A stretch of DNA of 64,000 nt from Methylococcaceae bacterium (GTDB lineage Bacteria > Pseudomonadota > Gammaproteobacteria > Methylococcales > Methylococcaceae): assembly GCA_004299145.1 (NCBI GenBank), contig SCQD01000044.1, positions 1 through 64,000 on the forward strand. Reading direction: 5' to 3'. Position numbers and translations under genes: made by a program. The notes below the pieces were generated by a model. The model saw only the letters and a program-made list of their open reading frames with translations. It ran no database searches and had not been told where the DNA came from. Shown piece after piece: positions 8,034-17,950 of the stretch; the first letter of the stretch is position 1; every line of letters begins with the position of its first letter.

Positions 8034-9566
8034 ATGCCTGCTATTGATTTCCCCATCCTGACCACGCTGATACTGCTGCCCTTGCTGGGCAGCGTGCCGG
8101 CTTTGCTCAGCCGCCCCGCCATCGCCTATAAAATCGCCATGGTCATTGGTTGCGTGGAGTTGCTGTTGAGCCTGGTTCCTTTACTGGAGCTGGACGCCGG
8201 CAATCCCAACCCACAACTGCTGGAACGCTATGCCTGGATACCGTCCTTGCACGCCGATTTTCTGCTGGGCGTGGACGGCATTTCCGCGCTGTTTCTGCCG
8301 CTGTCCGCGCTGCTGGGATTGATGGCCGTAGCGGCGTCGCGGCACGCCGTGTCCCAGCAGGCGGCGCTGTATTACGCCCTGCTGCTGGCCTTGCAAGGCA
8401 TCACCCAGGGCGTGTTCTGCGCGCTGGATTTGCTGGCGTTTTTTCTGTTTTGGGAACTGACGCTGGTGCCTTTGTACTTTTTGATCAGCCTGTGGGGCAT
8501 CGGGCCGCAGCGCCGCTTCGCCGCCAGCCAATACGTGCTGCTGATGCTGGCCGGCGGCGTGCCGCTGCTGTTCGCCATCCTGCTGCTGGCGCTCAACCAT
8601 GCCGAAGCGCACGGCCTGACGGCCATGGCGGGGCTGTCGTTCGATTACCTGGAACTGCTGGAAACGCCCATGCCGGCGTCGTTGCAGAGCACGGTATTTT
8701 TATTGCTGTTGGCGGGTTTCGCCGTCAAAGCGCCGCTGTTTCCGTTCCATGTCTGGCTGCCGCGCGTCAGCATGGAAGGCCCGGCGGCGGTCAGCGCTTT
8801 GCTGGTTGGCTTGAAGCTGGGTGCTTATGGACTGCTGCGTTTCGCCATTCCGCTGGCGCCGCTGGGCGCGCAGCAGCACATGCACTGGCTGAGCCTTGCG
8901 GCGGCTTTGGGCATTATTTACGGTGCGCTGCTGGCGCTGGCGCAGACCAATCTGCGGCGGATGCTGGCTTTTGCCGGCATCAGCCACGTGGGCTACGTGG
9001 TGCTGGGGCTGAGCGCCCTCAACCTCCAGGGTGCGCAAGGCGCCCTGCTGCAACTGCTCGGCTTCACGGTGACGGCGGCCGGCTTGTTCCTGCTGACGGG
9101 ATTTTTGCACCAGCGCACCGGCACCACGGAACTCGCCAGCCTGGGCGGCCTGGCGCAAACCATGCCGCGTTTCGCCACGCTGTTTTTCATCCTGGGACTG
9201 TCCAGCATGGGCGTGCCCGGCACCCAGGGCTTTGCCGCCGAATATTTGATCGTGCTGGGCGCGTTGCGCGCCGACATCGGTCTGGGTTTTATTGCGCTGG
9301 TGGGTACGATTTTAGGCGCAGCCTATTTTCTGGGGGCTTGCCGCCGCGCCCTGTTCGGGCCGTTGCGCAACCGCCTGGTGATGGAACTGGCCGATTTGCG
9401 TCCCGGCGAGTTGCGCATCGCCGTGACGCTGGTGCTGTTGGCCTTGCTGGGCGGCTTGTTCCCCCAAGTACTGCTGGACATCAATGCGAGCGCTTTGCAG
9501 CAGTGGGTAAAGCGCAATTGCCCGGCGGCATTAAATGTTCCGCCATTGACAAGGGTAAACGACTGA
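8034..9566 (+). CDS. NuoM-like proton-translocating membrane subunit
   Basis: A 510-residue polytopic protein with all NuoM-type hallmarks. Glu141 lies in FLFWELTLVPLYFL. Lys232 lies in FAVKAPLFPFHVWLP, followed by SMEGPAAVSALLVGLKLGAYG and then LRRMLAFAGISHVGYV. The C-terminal GVPGTQGFAAEYL block is similar to the same region of the partial gene at the left edge. It closes the five-gene DAB/complex I-like run and converges with parB at a 68-base gap. The start ATG at 8034 follows the previous stop by 2 bases and gives a normal family N-terminus. It probably forms part of the membrane arm with the other antiporter-like subunits. Confidence 0.85.
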   Translation: MPAIDFPILTTLILLPLLGSVPALLSRPAIAYKIAMVIGCVELLLSLVPLLELDAGNPNPQLLERYAWIPSLHADFLLGVDGISALFLPLSALLGLMAVAASRHAVSQQAALYYALLLALQGITQGVFCALDLLAFFLFWELTLVPLYFLISLWGIGPQRRFAASQYVLLMLAGGVPLLFAILLLALNHAEAHGLTAMAGLSFDYLELLETPMPASLQSTVFLLLLAGFAVKAPLFPFHVWLPRVSMEGPAAVSALLVGLKLGAYGLLRFAIPLAPLGAQQHMHWLSLAAALGIIYGALLALAQTNLRRMLAFAGISHVGYVVLGLSALNLQGAQGALLQLLGFTVTAAGLFLLTGFLHQRTGTTELASLGGLAQTMPRFATLFFILGLSSMGVPGTQGFAAEYLIVLGALRADIGLGFIALVGTILGAAYFLGACRRALFGPLRNRLVMELADLRPGELRIAVTLVLLALLGGLFPQVLLDINASALQQWVKRNCPAALNVPPLTRVND

Positions 9567-9634
9567 TTACCTGTGTCCGACAACGCCACGGCATCCCGGA
9601 TCAATTCGTTCATCAGACGTTGTTGGATTCCTGC

Positions 9635-10486
9635 CTACCCCAAGCGGGCAATAATGCCTTCCAATGCATCCAGGCTTTGGTAGCCGATCACCAATTTGCC
9701 CTTGCCGCCCTGGCCGTGCTGTATGCTGACCGGCGCTCCCAGCGTATCTGCCAGTGTGTTTTCCAAGCGTTTGATGTCCGGGTCGGGTGCGGCGGGTGTT
9801 TTGCCGGGTTCTTTATCCGGTTTTTGTAAACGGCGCACCAAGTCTTCGGTGGCGCGCACGGTCAGCTCTTTGGCAACCACCTGTTCGGCGGCCATGACCT
9901 GGGTTTCTCCCGGCAATCCCAGCAAGGCGCGGGCATGGCCCATATCCAGGGCGCTGGTGCTCAGCAGGCTTTTGACTTTGGGTTGCAAGTCGTTGAGGCG
10001 CAACAGGTTGGTCACCGCCGTGCGGGATTTGCCGACGGCTTCGGCCGTTTGCTGGTGCGTCAGGCCGAATTCTTCGATCAAGCGGTGCAGCGCTTCGGCT
10101 TCTTCCAGCGGGTTGAGGTCTTCGCGCTGGATGTTTTCGATGAGCGCCATGGCCAGAGCGGCCTGATCGTTGATCTTGCGCACCACCACCGGCACATCGT
10201 GCAAGCCCGCCATTTGCGCGGCCCGCCAGCGTCGCTCGCCCGCGACGATTTCGTAACGGCCACTTTCCATAACCCGGACAACCACCGGCTGTACCACGCC
10301 CTGGGCTTTGATGGAGTCCGCCAGTTCCTGCAAGCGGACCGGGTCCATGTCTTTGCGCGGCTGAAACGGGCCGGGTTGTAGTTGTTCAATGGCAAGCGTA
10401 CGAAAATTTTCCGGATTGATCGGTTCTTCTTCGGTTTCCAATCCACCCAGCAGGGCGTCAAGCCCGCGGCCTAGTCTTGTTTTCAA
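9635..10486 (-). CDS. parB: ParB chromosome-partitioning protein
   Basis: A 283-residue ParB/Spo0J-family CTP-dependent clamp that loads at parS and spreads along DNA to segregate the origin. Visible elements are the N-terminal KTRLGRGLDALL basic start, the ParB/Srx CTPase motif region with VAGERRWRAAQ, a helix-turn-helix (GLTHQQTAEAVGKSRTAV) and the C-terminal dimerisation region ending in KGKLVIGYQSLDALEGIIARL. It lies 18 bases downstream of parA, so they form one operon. A near-perfect parS-like site is found in recF at 29513. Confidence 0.96.
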   Translation of the reverse strand: MKTRLGRGLDALLGGLETEEEPINPENFRTLAIEQLQPGPFQPRKDMDPVRLQELADSIKAQGVVQPVVVRVMESGRYEIVAGERRWRAAQMAGLHDVPVVVRKINDQAALAMALIENIQREDLNPLEEAEALHRLIEEFGLTHQQTAEAVGKSRTAVTNLLRLNDLQPKVKSLLSTSALDMGHARALLGLPGETQVMAAEQVVAKELTVRATEDLVRRLQKPDKEPGKTPAAPDPDIKRLENTLADTLGAPVSIQHGQGGKGKLVIGYQSLDALEGIIARLG

Positions 10487-10504
10487 GCGACACCTTTGGA
10501 ATTT

Positions 10505-11293
10505 TTAACCGGCCTTGGCAGCGCCGGGGCTTTGATTGCGCCGCACCAATTCGGAAGCCAGGGCCAGATAGGCCAGGGCGCCGCTGGAGCTGCGATCGTA
10601 TTGCAATACCGGCTGGCCATGGCTGGGCGCCTCGGCCAGGCGAATATTGCGGGGGATGACGGTGCGAAATACTTTGTCGGAAAAGTGGCTGAGCAATTGG
10701 TCGGAGACTTCGCGCGCCAGACGGCTGCGATTATCGAACATGGTGCGCAATAGTCCTTCCAGGCGCAGTTCCGGGTTAACCCACTGGCGCACTTTTTTGA
10801 GCGTATCCATCAACGCGGACAAGCCTTCCAGCGCGTAGTATTCGCATTGCATCGGTATCAATACGCTGTGCGCGGCAACCATGGCGTTTAACGTCAGCAT
10901 GTTAAGCGATGGCGGACAATCGATGAGTATGTATTCGTATTTATCGACGCAGGGCGCCAACGCTACTGCCAGCCGGCGCTCGCGCTGAATCGCCTGCATC
11001 AATTCCACTTCGGCGGCGGTCAAGTCGGCATTGGCGGGTATGAGGTCGAATTTCAATTCGGCGAGCGCTTGGATGGCTTGCCTGGGCTCAACTTCGCCCA
11101 GCAATAAATTGCACGATGTTTTTTCGGCCTTGCTTTTATCCACTCCGCAACCCATGGTGGCATTGCCTTGCGGGTCCAGGTCCAGCAGAAGCACGCGGCG
11201 CTTGGTGGCCGCCAGCGAAGCAGCCAGATTGACGCTGGTGGTGGTTTTGCCCACGCCCCCTTTTTGGTTGGCTATGGCGATGATTTTTCCCAT
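10505..11293 (-). CDS. parA: ParA/Soj chromosome-partitioning ATPase
   Basis: A 262-residue deviant-Walker ATPase that moves ParB-bound origins over the nucleoid. The deviant Walker A ([15 protein letters not shown]) is near residues 11-25. The switch I region ([11 protein letters not shown]) and Walker B ([16 protein letters not shown]) are intact. Length is standard for chromosomal ParA. Gene order rsmG-parA-parB on the minus strand, downstream of mnmG, is the classic origin-proximal arrangement. Confidence 0.97.
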   Translation of the reverse strand: MGKIIAIANQKGGVGKTTTSVNLAASLAATKRRVLLLDLDPQGNATMGCGVDKSKAEKTSCNLLLGEVEPRQAIQALAELKFDLIPANADLTAAEVELMQAIQRERRLAVALAPCVDKYEYILIDCPPSLNMLTLNAMVAAHSVLIPMQCEYYALEGLSALMDTLKKVRQWVNPELRLEGLLRTMFDNRSRLAREVSDQLLSHFSDKVFRTVIPRNIRLAEAPSHGQPVLQYDRSSSGALAYLALASELVRRNQSPGAAKAG

Positions 11294-11311
11294 GACTTTT
11301 ATGGCTTCCCG

Positions 11312-11935
11312 TTAATGTGTGCTGTTTCTGATACTGACCATATGGCGTTCCGCCGCTAAACCAGGTACGTGCAACGCGTCGATCCGCCAGGGAAAAGACA
11401 GGTGCGCCAACTCGGCTTGCGGGTCGCGTCCTTTCATGGCCAGCCAGAGGCCACCGTATTTGAGCAAGTGGCGGGTTTTGTCGATGAAATCGGGTATCGA
11501 AGCAAAAGCGCGTGAAATAACGGTATTGAAGCCACCGGCATATTCGAAATTTTCTGCCTGGCTGGTTATCACGCCGGCATGGCTTAAACCCAGTTCCAGG
11601 ATGGCCTGGCGTACAAAGCGGGTTTTTTTGCTGCTGCTGTCCAACAGCACGAATTGGTACTGTGGCGCCGCAATCGCCAGTGGGATACCCGGTGTGCCGC
11701 CGCCTGTGCCTATGTCCGCAATATGCCGGCCCTGTAGATAGGGCAGGGCGGTCAGGCTGTCCAGAATATGCAGGCGCAGTATGTCTTCCAGACTGTCTTT
11801 CGACGTCAAATTGTAAGTTTTATTCCATTTTTTCAGTAGCGCGCCGTAGTCCAGCAATTGTTGGATCTGCGTGGCATTCAAGGCTATTCCCAGCTGCTCC
11901 AGGCCTTGCTCCAGCGACGATTTAAGCGTTTGCAT
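11312..11935 (-). CDS. rsmG: 16S rRNA (guanine-527-N7)-methyltransferase RsmG (GidB)
   Basis: A 207-residue SAM-dependent methyltransferase that modifies G527 of 16S rRNA. The Rossmann glycine motif [16 protein letters not shown] and the downstream [13 protein letters not shown] segment are typical. C-terminal features ([20 protein letters not shown]) agree with the family. It overlaps the 3' end of mnmG by 14 bases, indicating translational coupling, and is followed by parA after 18 bases. Confidence 0.96.
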   Translation of the reverse strand: MQTLKSSLEQGLEQLGIALNATQIQQLLDYGALLKKWNKTYNLTSKDSLEDILRLHILDSLTALPYLQGRHIADIGTGGGTPGIPLAIAAPQYQFVLLDSSSKKTRFVRQAILELGLSHAGVITSQAENFEYAGGFNTVISRAFASIPDFIDKTRHLLKYGGLWLAMKGRDPQAELAHLSFPWRIDALHVPGLAAERHMVSIRNSTH

Positions 11936-13814
11936 GGTTCAAGCGCTTTTCTTTTTTCAGGTGGATCAACAACAACGAAATTGCCGCCGGCGTAATGCCG
12001 GGAATCCGCGCCGCCTGACCCAGGGTTTCCGGGCATTGATGACGCAGTTTTTCGCGCACTTCATTGGATAAGCCGGTTACCTGTGTGTAATCCAGCTCCA
12101 GTCCCAATTCGATGTCTTCATAGCGGCGATTCCGCTCGATCTCGGCGTGCTGGCGCTCAATGTAGCCCGCATATTTGGCCTGGATTTCCAATTGCTCCAA
12201 CACTTTGTCATCGGTTTCCGCAGCCAGAAACTCCACGACGGAGGCTAATTGGCCGATGGCGACTTCGGGCCTGCGCAATAAATCCAGTAACGTGGTTTCG
12301 CGTTGCAGCGGACTGCTCAACCGCGGATTCAGCGCTGCCGCCTGCACGCTGGATGCTTGTATCCAGGTCGTGCTCAGCGCATCCTGCAAACGCGCTATGG
12401 ACGACTGTTTTTGTGCAAACGCCGCCCAGCGTTCGTCGTCGACCAGTCCCAGCTCTCGCCCTTTTTCCGTCAAGCGCAAATCCGCATTATCTTCACGCAG
12501 CAACAAGCGGTATTCGGCCCGGCTGGTAAACATGCGGTACGGCTCTTGCGTTCCTTGCGTGATCAAATCGTCCACCATCACGCCGATGTAGGCCTCATCC
12601 CGATGGGGCGACCAGGATTCCATGCCCCGCGCCAAGCGCGCTGCGTTAAGCCCGGCCAGCAGACCTTGCGCCGCGGCTTCTTCGTAGCCGGTGGTGCCGT
12701 TGATCTGTCCCGCCAGAAACAGATGGCTCATATGCTTGTGTTCCAGCGAGGCTTTCAAATCACGCGGATCGAAGAAATCGTATTCGATGGCGTACCCCGG
12801 ACGGGTTATGTGCGCATTTTCAAAGCCGCGTATCGAGCGCACCAATGCCAATTGGATATCGAACGGCAGACTGGTGGAAATGCCGTTTGGATAGATTTCA
12901 TGCGTATCCAATCCTTCCGGCTCGACAAAAACCTGGTGTGAATCGCGTTGCGCAAAGCGGACGATTTTATCTTCGATGGAAGGGCAGTAGCGCGGTCCTA
13001 TGCCTTCGATGACCCCGGCATACAACGGTGAACGGTCCAGGCCGGAACGGATGATATCGTGGGTTTTTTCGCTGGTTCTGGTGATGTAGCAAGAGACTTG
13101 GCGCGGGTGCTGATCCGGGTTTCCCATAAACGAAAAAACCGGCAACGGCATATCGCCGGGTTGTTCCTGCAGCAGGGCGTAATCAATGCTGCGGCCATCA
13201 ATGCGTGGCGGCGTGCCGGTTTTCAGGCGCCCCACGCGCAATGACATTTCCCGCAAGCGTTGCGCCAAACGATTGGCGGGCGGATCGCCGGCCCGGCCGC
13301 CTTCGTAATTTTCCATGCCGACGTGGATACGGCCCGCCAAAAACGTGCCTACCGTCAATACCACGCAGGCGGCGCGAAAATTCAACCCGGAATCGGTAAC
13401 CACGCCGCTTACTTGCTGGTTTTGTACCGAGATATCCCGCACCGATTGCTGAAACAAATACAGGTTAGGCTGGTTTTCCAGCGCGTGGCGCACCACTTTT
13501 TTATACAAAGAACGGTCGGCCTGGGCGCGCGTTGCCCGTACCGCAGGACCTTTGCTGGCGTTGAGTATGCGAAATTGAATGCCGGCCCGATCGATGGCGT
13601 GGGCCATCAAGCCACCCAATGCATCGATTTCCTTGACCAAATGGCCTTTACCGATGCCGCCGATGGCGGGATTGCAGCTCATTTGTCCCAGAGTTTCTAT
13701 GTTTTGCGTCAACAACAGAGTTTTTGCGCCACTACGCGCTGCCGCCAGGGCGGCTTCGGTGCCGGCGTGGCCGCCACCTACGACGATTACGTCAAATGAA
13801 TTCGAATACAGCAT
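11922..13814 (-). CDS. mnmG: tRNA uridine-5-carboxymethylaminomethyl synthesis enzyme MnmG (GidA)
   Basis: A 630-residue FAD-dependent subunit of the MnmE-MnmG complex that makes (c)mnm5U34 in tRNA. The dinucleotide-binding motif [16 protein letters not shown] is at the N-terminus. [20 protein letters not shown] and the C-terminal [10 protein letters not shown]...[14 protein letters not shown] are family signatures. Its partner mnmE is also in this window at 22116. The gene is first in the minus-strand operon mnmG-rsmG-parA-parB and diverges from moxR across a 98-base gap that must hold promoters for both. Confidence 0.98.
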   Translation of the reverse strand: MLYSNSFDVIVVGGGHAGTEAALAAARSGAKTLLLTQNIETLGQMSCNPAIGGIGKGHLVKEIDALGGLMAHAIDRAGIQFRILNASKGPAVRATRAQADRSLYKKVVRHALENQPNLYLFQQSVRDISVQNQQVSGVVTDSGLNFRAACVVLTVGTFLAGRIHVGMENYEGGRAGDPPANRLAQRLREMSLRVGRLKTGTPPRIDGRSIDYALLQEQPGDMPLPVFSFMGNPDQHPRQVSCYITRTSEKTHDIIRSGLDRSPLYAGVIEGIGPRYCPSIEDKIVRFAQRDSHQVFVEPEGLDTHEIYPNGISTSLPFDIQLALVRSIRGFENAHITRPGYAIEYDFFDPRDLKASLEHKHMSHLFLAGQINGTTGYEEAAAQGLLAGLNAARLARGMESWSPHRDEAYIGVMVDDLITQGTQEPYRMFTSRAEYRLLLREDNADLRLTEKGRELGLVDDERWAAFAQKQSSIARLQDALSTTWIQASSVQAAALNPRLSSPLQRETTLLDLLRRPEVAIGQLASVVEFLAAETDDKVLEQLEIQAKYAGYIERQHAEIERNRRYEDIELGLELDYTQVTGLSNEVREKLRHQCPETLGQAARIPGITPAAISLLLIHLKKEKRLNHANA

Positions 13815-13912
13815 TTATTACAGGGATCTGCTCCATGGAGATAGCCGATGATGTGCAGCAAAAAGCTTAGCTGTTACTCTACCATATCCGCTCAACCCGT
13901 CTCATCGTTACT

Positions 13913-14830
13913 ATGCAAAAGTTACTGGACGCTTTTTTTACCCAGGCAAACGATATCATCCTGGGCAAGACGCCGGCCTTGAAGCTGGCGATGTGTTGCT
14001 TGCTGGCGCGCGGACACTTGCTCATCGAGGATGTTCCGGGCGTCGGTAAAACCACGCTGGCCAACACGCTGGCGCATTTATTGGGCCTGAATTATCAAAG
14101 AGTGCAGTTTACCAGTGACCTGTTGCCTGCCGATATTCTGGGGACCACCGTATTCGATCCCGTAAAACAGGTTTTTACCTTTCATCCAGGCGCGGTTTTT
14201 ACCCAGGTTTTACTGGCCGATGAAATCAATCGGACTACGCCTAAAACTCAAAGCGCGTTATTGGAAGCCATGGAAGAAAAACAGGTCACCATAGAACGGA
14301 AGACTTACGATTTACCCACGCCTTTTTTCGTCATCGCCACGCAGAATCCATTATCGCAAATCGGCACTTATCCTTTGCCTGAATCGCAGTTGGACCGGTT
14401 TCTGATGTGTATCAGTCTGGGATTTCCTGATCGCTATGCCGAACGCTCGTTATTGAAAGGCGAGGACAGGCGCCTGTTGCTGCAAAGCAAATCCATCTGC
14501 ATGAATCCGCAGCAGCTGATCGAGTTGCAAAATTCCGTCGCCGCCGTACACGTCTCCGAGGCCTTGCTGGATTATTTGCAAGCGCTGATTCATTACACGC
14601 GCCAAAGCGATGATTACGCCTATGGTTTATCGCCGCGCGCCGGTCTGGCGCTGCTGGCGGCCGCACGCGCCTGGGCGTTTCTGAACAATCGTTCCATGGT
14701 GCTTCCTGAAGACGTTCAGGCCATATTGGGAGCGGTAGCCGGCCATCGGTTGCGCCGTGCGCACGGTATCGGGGGATCTGCGTCGGATTCGGTCGTTGCT
14801 CCATTATTGGAAAAAGTGGCCGTTCCCTGA
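13913..14830 (+). CDS. MoxR-family AAA+ ATPase
   Basis: A 305-residue MoxR/RavA-type AAA+ chaperone-like ATPase. Walker A (EDVPGVGKTTLANTLA), Walker B (LLADEINRTTPKTQSALLEAMEE), sensor 1 (ATQNPLSQIGTYPLPESQ) and the C-terminal lid (SPRAGLALLAAARAWA) are visible. It is the first gene of the widespread moxR-DUF58-transglutaminase set. Such ATPases are thought to help insert cofactors or mature partner proteins; the client is unknown here. Confidence 0.92.
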   Translation: MQKLLDAFFTQANDIILGKTPALKLAMCCLLARGHLLIEDVPGVGKTTLANTLAHLLGLNYQRVQFTSDLLPADILGTTVFDPVKQVFTFHPGAVFTQVLLADEINRTTPKTQSALLEAMEEKQVTIERKTYDLPTPFFVIATQNPLSQIGTYPLPESQLDRFLMCISLGFPDRYAERSLLKGEDRRLLLQSKSICMNPQQLIELQNSVAAVHVSEALLDYLQALIHYTRQSDDYAYGLSPRAGLALLAAARAWAFLNNRSMVLPEDVQAILGAVAGHRLRRAHGIGGSASDSVVAPLLEKVAVP

Positions 14831-14834
14831 CGCC

Positions 14835-15785
14835 ATGACCGGGTTTTGGTCCAAATTCATCCCAAAACGCCAGCCCCGCCTGGATAAACATCCGTTCGTG
14901 CTTGGCCTGCATAACGTTTACGTATTACCTGGCCGCTGGGGAATAAGTTTTGTGGTGCTGGTTTTTTTGTTATCCATTATTTCCACCAATTACAACAATA
15001 ACCTGGGTTTTTTGCTCACTTTTTTGTTGACGGTATTGGGTTTGGCTTCCGCCATCCATGGTCAGCGCAATTTAGCGGGACTGTCTCTAACTCCCGGTAA
15101 AGTCGATGCCGTATTTCTCGGCGAGCCTCTGGCGTATCCGCTTCAGCTTGAAAACGCCTCCTTCAGTGCCCGTTACGCCATCACCGCCATTACCTCGAAC
15201 GGTGATAAATACGCTGTTGCGCAGGCCGTGCCTCATTCCATCACGCCTATCCTGCTCTATGCCATCCCCAGCCGGCGCGGTCGGCACAGCATCGGTACGC
15301 TGGTGGTGGAAAGCCGCTATCCGTTCGGGTTATTTCGCTTATGGACGCGATTTACTTTTGCTTGGCATGGTCTGGTTTACCCGGCTCCCGCACCCGACAG
15401 CAAGCCATTGCCCATTTCATCGGATGAGCAAGGAGCCGGCGCGGGCAATGTCGCCGGCGACGATGATCTCACGGGTTTTCGCCGCTACCAGACGGGCGAT
15501 CCGATCAAGCACCTGCACTGGAAAAGTTACGCCAAAGGCCGTGGTTTGCACACCCGGATTTATTTGCAAGGTAGTCCGAAATTTTTGTGGGTCGATTTCA
15601 ATATGGCCGATGAAGCGGATGTAGAGGCAAAAATCAGCCGTTTATGCCGCTGGGTTCTGGATGCCGAACACATGGGCATCGATTACGGTCTACGGTTGCC
15701 TGGCTTGGAAATTGCCCCGCATCGGGGTGCCAGTCATCTGGAGGCCTGTCTGACCGCTCTGGCTTTGTTGACAATCACCCGCTAG
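14835..15785 (+). CDS. DUF58 domain protein
   Basis: A 316-residue protein with two adjacent transmembrane segments near residues 32-75 (WGISFVVLVFLLSII and LGFLLTFLLTVLGLAS). A soluble part follows, with the DUF58 hallmark GDDDLTGFRRYQTGDPIKHLHWKSYAK and a degenerate von Willebrand A-like fold. The ATG at 14835 is 4 bases after the moxR stop and is preferred to an upstream in-frame codon that would overlap moxR. It is the usual middle member of the MoxR/DUF58/TgpA set. The molecular role is not established. Confidence 0.88.
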   Translation: MTGFWSKFIPKRQPRLDKHPFVLGLHNVYVLPGRWGISFVVLVFLLSIISTNYNNNLGFLLTFLLTVLGLASAIHGQRNLAGLSLTPGKVDAVFLGEPLAYPLQLENASFSARYAITAITSNGDKYAVAQAVPHSITPILLYAIPSRRGRHSIGTLVVESRYPFGLFRLWTRFTFAWHGLVYPAPAPDSKPLPISSDEQGAGAGNVAGDDDLTGFRRYQTGDPIKHLHWKSYAKGRGLHTRIYLQGSPKFLWVDFNMADEADVEAKISRLCRWVLDAEHMGIDYGLRLPGLEIAPHRGASHLEACLTALALLTITR

Positions 15786-16009
15786 ATCTGTGCATAAGTG
15801 GAATGAATGCCAACGGCATGATGTTGTCCACATCTTCTGCCCATGCGCCAAGCTACTTGTCCACAACTTTGTGAACGGCTGGATAATGGGCGCAGCAATG
15901 CTTGCAGCGTTCTGTGCACAGCATTTTCATCGCTAATAGTAATAGAAAATAATATTTTTACATTACTATTATTACTGCCGTTGCGCCGCTATCTTCGTGT
16001 GGTCCGAAT
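15786..16009. other. AT-rich intergenic region with DnaA boxes (candidate origin, left part)
   Basis: Between the DUF58 gene and the transglutaminase gene. It holds one perfect DnaA box in reverse orientation (TGTGCATAA, 15789-15797) and two one-mismatch boxes TTGTCCACA at 15824-15832 and 15857-15865. An AT-rich block follows, with a perfect 10-bp inverted repeat (TAATAGTAAT at 15934-15943, ATTACTATTA at 15962-15971). The CTAATAGTAATAG stretch resembles the 3-base TAG/TAA periodicity of DnaA-trio elements. An origin role is inferred; promoters for the next gene may also lie here. Confidence 0.5.
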
Positions 16010-17950
16010 ATGAACAAGTTTGTTTCGACAACCCGCCAGCGTGAATTGATACTAGGCTTGGGCATAATCTGTTTGCCATTTTTTTTGTATTTGTCATACG
16101 GTGCTTTGTTTTTTTTCTATTTCATCATTGGTTTTCGTTATCTCTCGCTCTCTAAAAAGCCAGCGAATCCACCCCGCCGCATCTTATTATTACTCACCAT
16201 TGCAGGTGGAATTATTGTTTGGCTGCAAGCCAATGGCATATTGGGCAAAACATCCGGCGCCAGTTTGTTGCTGGTCGGTACGTGTCTTAAATTTTTGGAA
16301 GTTAAAACCAAGCGTGATTTATATATCATAATTTCTTTGGCCCTATTATTGGTACTGACGCAATTCCTGTTTTCGCAAGCCATTTTTATGGCTTTGTATT
16401 TATTTTTTGCGCTAACCATCATTTGTGCCTTGTTGCTGGGTTTGCACGTCGAGCTGGAAGTTTTTCCCTTTGTGCAGCGGCTGCGAAAATCAGCGTTTAT
16501 TATTTTTCAGTCTTTACCGCTTGCCCTGTTGTTATTTTTATTTTCGCCACGCATTACCGGACCGTTGTGGAGTTTGCCTGAAGAAAAACCGGCTTTAACG
16601 GGATTGGGCGATAAGTTGGAACCCGGCAGCATTACGCAATTGGGCTTATCCAGCGAGTTGGCTTTTCGCGTCAATTTCGTAACAGCCCCGCCGCCACAAA
16701 ACCAGTTATATTGGCGCGGGCCGGTATTTTGGTGGACAGACGGCAAGCACTGGGAGATGCGCAATTTGCCCAATCTTGATCTTGAGCATGCCCCGGTTTT
16801 TTACCAGGGTACTGCTGTCGACTATTCCATCGTGCTGGAACCGCACGGCCAAAAATGGCTGTTGGCGCTGGATCTGCCGCAAATGATTCCTGCGGACAGT
16901 CATCTGACTTTGGATTTTCAGTTATTGTCCAACGCCAACGTACTGAATCGGCGGTTGTATGCGCTACGCTCCTATCCCGTCTATGCGCAAAAAACATTGA
17001 CTTCGTTTGAACGGCGCTTGGGATTGCAGCTTCCCGCAAACCAATTGGATTTGTTGTATCCCCTGGTAACCCACTGGCGAGTTGGCCATACCGACCCTGA
17101 AGTTATTGCCCTGGCGCTGGCATATTTTCGCAACAATCATTTCTTTTATACGCTTAACCCCCCTTTATTGCTGCATCATCCCATCGAGCAATTCTTATTG
17201 GAAACCCGGCGCGGTTTTTGTGAGCACTATGCCACGGCATTTGTCGTTTTGATGCGGCTCGCCGAGATACCAGCCCGCGTTGTGACCGGGTATCAGGGGG
17301 GGCAATGGAATGAATTGGGAAAATTCCTGGAAATCAGGCAAAGCGATGCACACGCCTGGGCCGAAGTATGGCTGGAAGATCAAGGTTGGGTCCGGATAGA
17401 TCCCACTGCCGCCATTGCGCCTGAACGTATTGAAAAACCATTTGACGCTGCTTCCATCAACATTGAATCTTTAAACACGCCTACTTGGCAAAAGGAAGTT
17501 TCCGTTTTATGGTCGAAATCGTTGCGTATCTTCTGGGCCAACCTGGATCATGGCTGGCACCGTTGGGTGTTGAGTTATGATCGCGACAGTCGTGCACGGC
17601 TTTTACAATGGTTTGACGCTGCTTTTTCCTGGCACTGGCTGTTAGGACTGATCGCGGCAGTCCTCATGTGCTGTATTCCTTTTTTATTTTTATATGGGCG
17701 CGATTTTTTCAACCATCACGATCCTGTTCAGCGCTATTACCTTTGGTATTGCCGTAAATTGGCTGATTTAGGTTTACCGCGTCGTCCCTGTGAGGGGCCG
17801 CTGGATTATTCACAACGCGCGTCAATGGCTCGTCCGGATCTTGCCGCAAAAATTTCCGACATTACCCGTTTATACGTCTTGTTGCGTTATGGCTCTGTTT
17901 TTGACCGCAATCTTACGAAAATGCTGCGTTTTCATGTGTCACAATTATAA
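16010..17950 (+). CDS. TgpA-type membrane transglutaminase-like protein (DUF3488/DUF4129)
   Basis: A 646-residue protein. About six N-terminal transmembrane segments (residues ~10-185, DUF3488) are followed by a large periplasmic part with a transglutaminase core. One C-terminal membrane segment (HWLLGLIAAVLMCCIPFLFLY without its first residues) and a cytoplasmic DUF4129 tail complete it. The catalytic triad is visible: Cys in RRGFCEHYATAF, His in SDAHAWAEVWL and Asp in VRIDPTAA. It is the third gene of the MoxR-DUF58-TgpA cluster but is separated from DUF58 by a 224-base AT-rich gap carrying DnaA boxes. TgpA is a periplasmic transglutaminase needed for viability in Pseudomonas aeruginosa. 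The substrate here is unknown. Confidence 0.9.
   Translation: MNKFVSTTRQRELILGLGIICLPFFLYLSYGALFFFYFIIGFRYLSLSKKPANPPRRILLLLTIAGGIIVWLQANGILGKTSGASLLLVGTCLKFLEVKTKRDLYIIISLALLLVLTQFLFSQAIFMALYLFFALTIICALLLGLHVELEVFPFVQRLRKSAFIIFQSLPLALLLFLFSPRITGPLWSLPEEKPALTGLGDKLEPGSITQLGLSSELAFRVNFVTAPPPQNQLYWRGPVFWWTDGKHWEMRNLPNLDLEHAPVFYQGTAVDYSIVLEPHGQKWLLALDLPQMIPADSHLTLDFQLLSNANVLNRRLYALRSYPVYAQKTLTSFERRLGLQLPANQLDLLYPLVTHWRVGHTDPEVIALALAYFRNNHFFYTLNPPLLLHHPIEQFLLETRRGFCEHYATAFVVLMRLAEIPARVVTGYQGGQWNELGKFLEIRQSDAHAWAEVWLEDQGWVRIDPTAAIAPERIEKPFDAASINIESLNTPTWQKEVSVLWSKSLRIFWANLDHGWHRWVLSYDRDSRARLLQWFDAAFSWHWLLGLIAAVLMCCIPFLFLYGRDFFNHHDPVQRYYLWYCRKLADLGLPRRPCEGPLDYSQRASMARPDLAAKISDITRLYVLLRYGSVFDRNLTKMLRFHVSQL

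Noticed and set aside
15913-15921. TGTGCACAG as a further DnaA box
   Set aside because: It deviates at two positions from TGTGNATAA.
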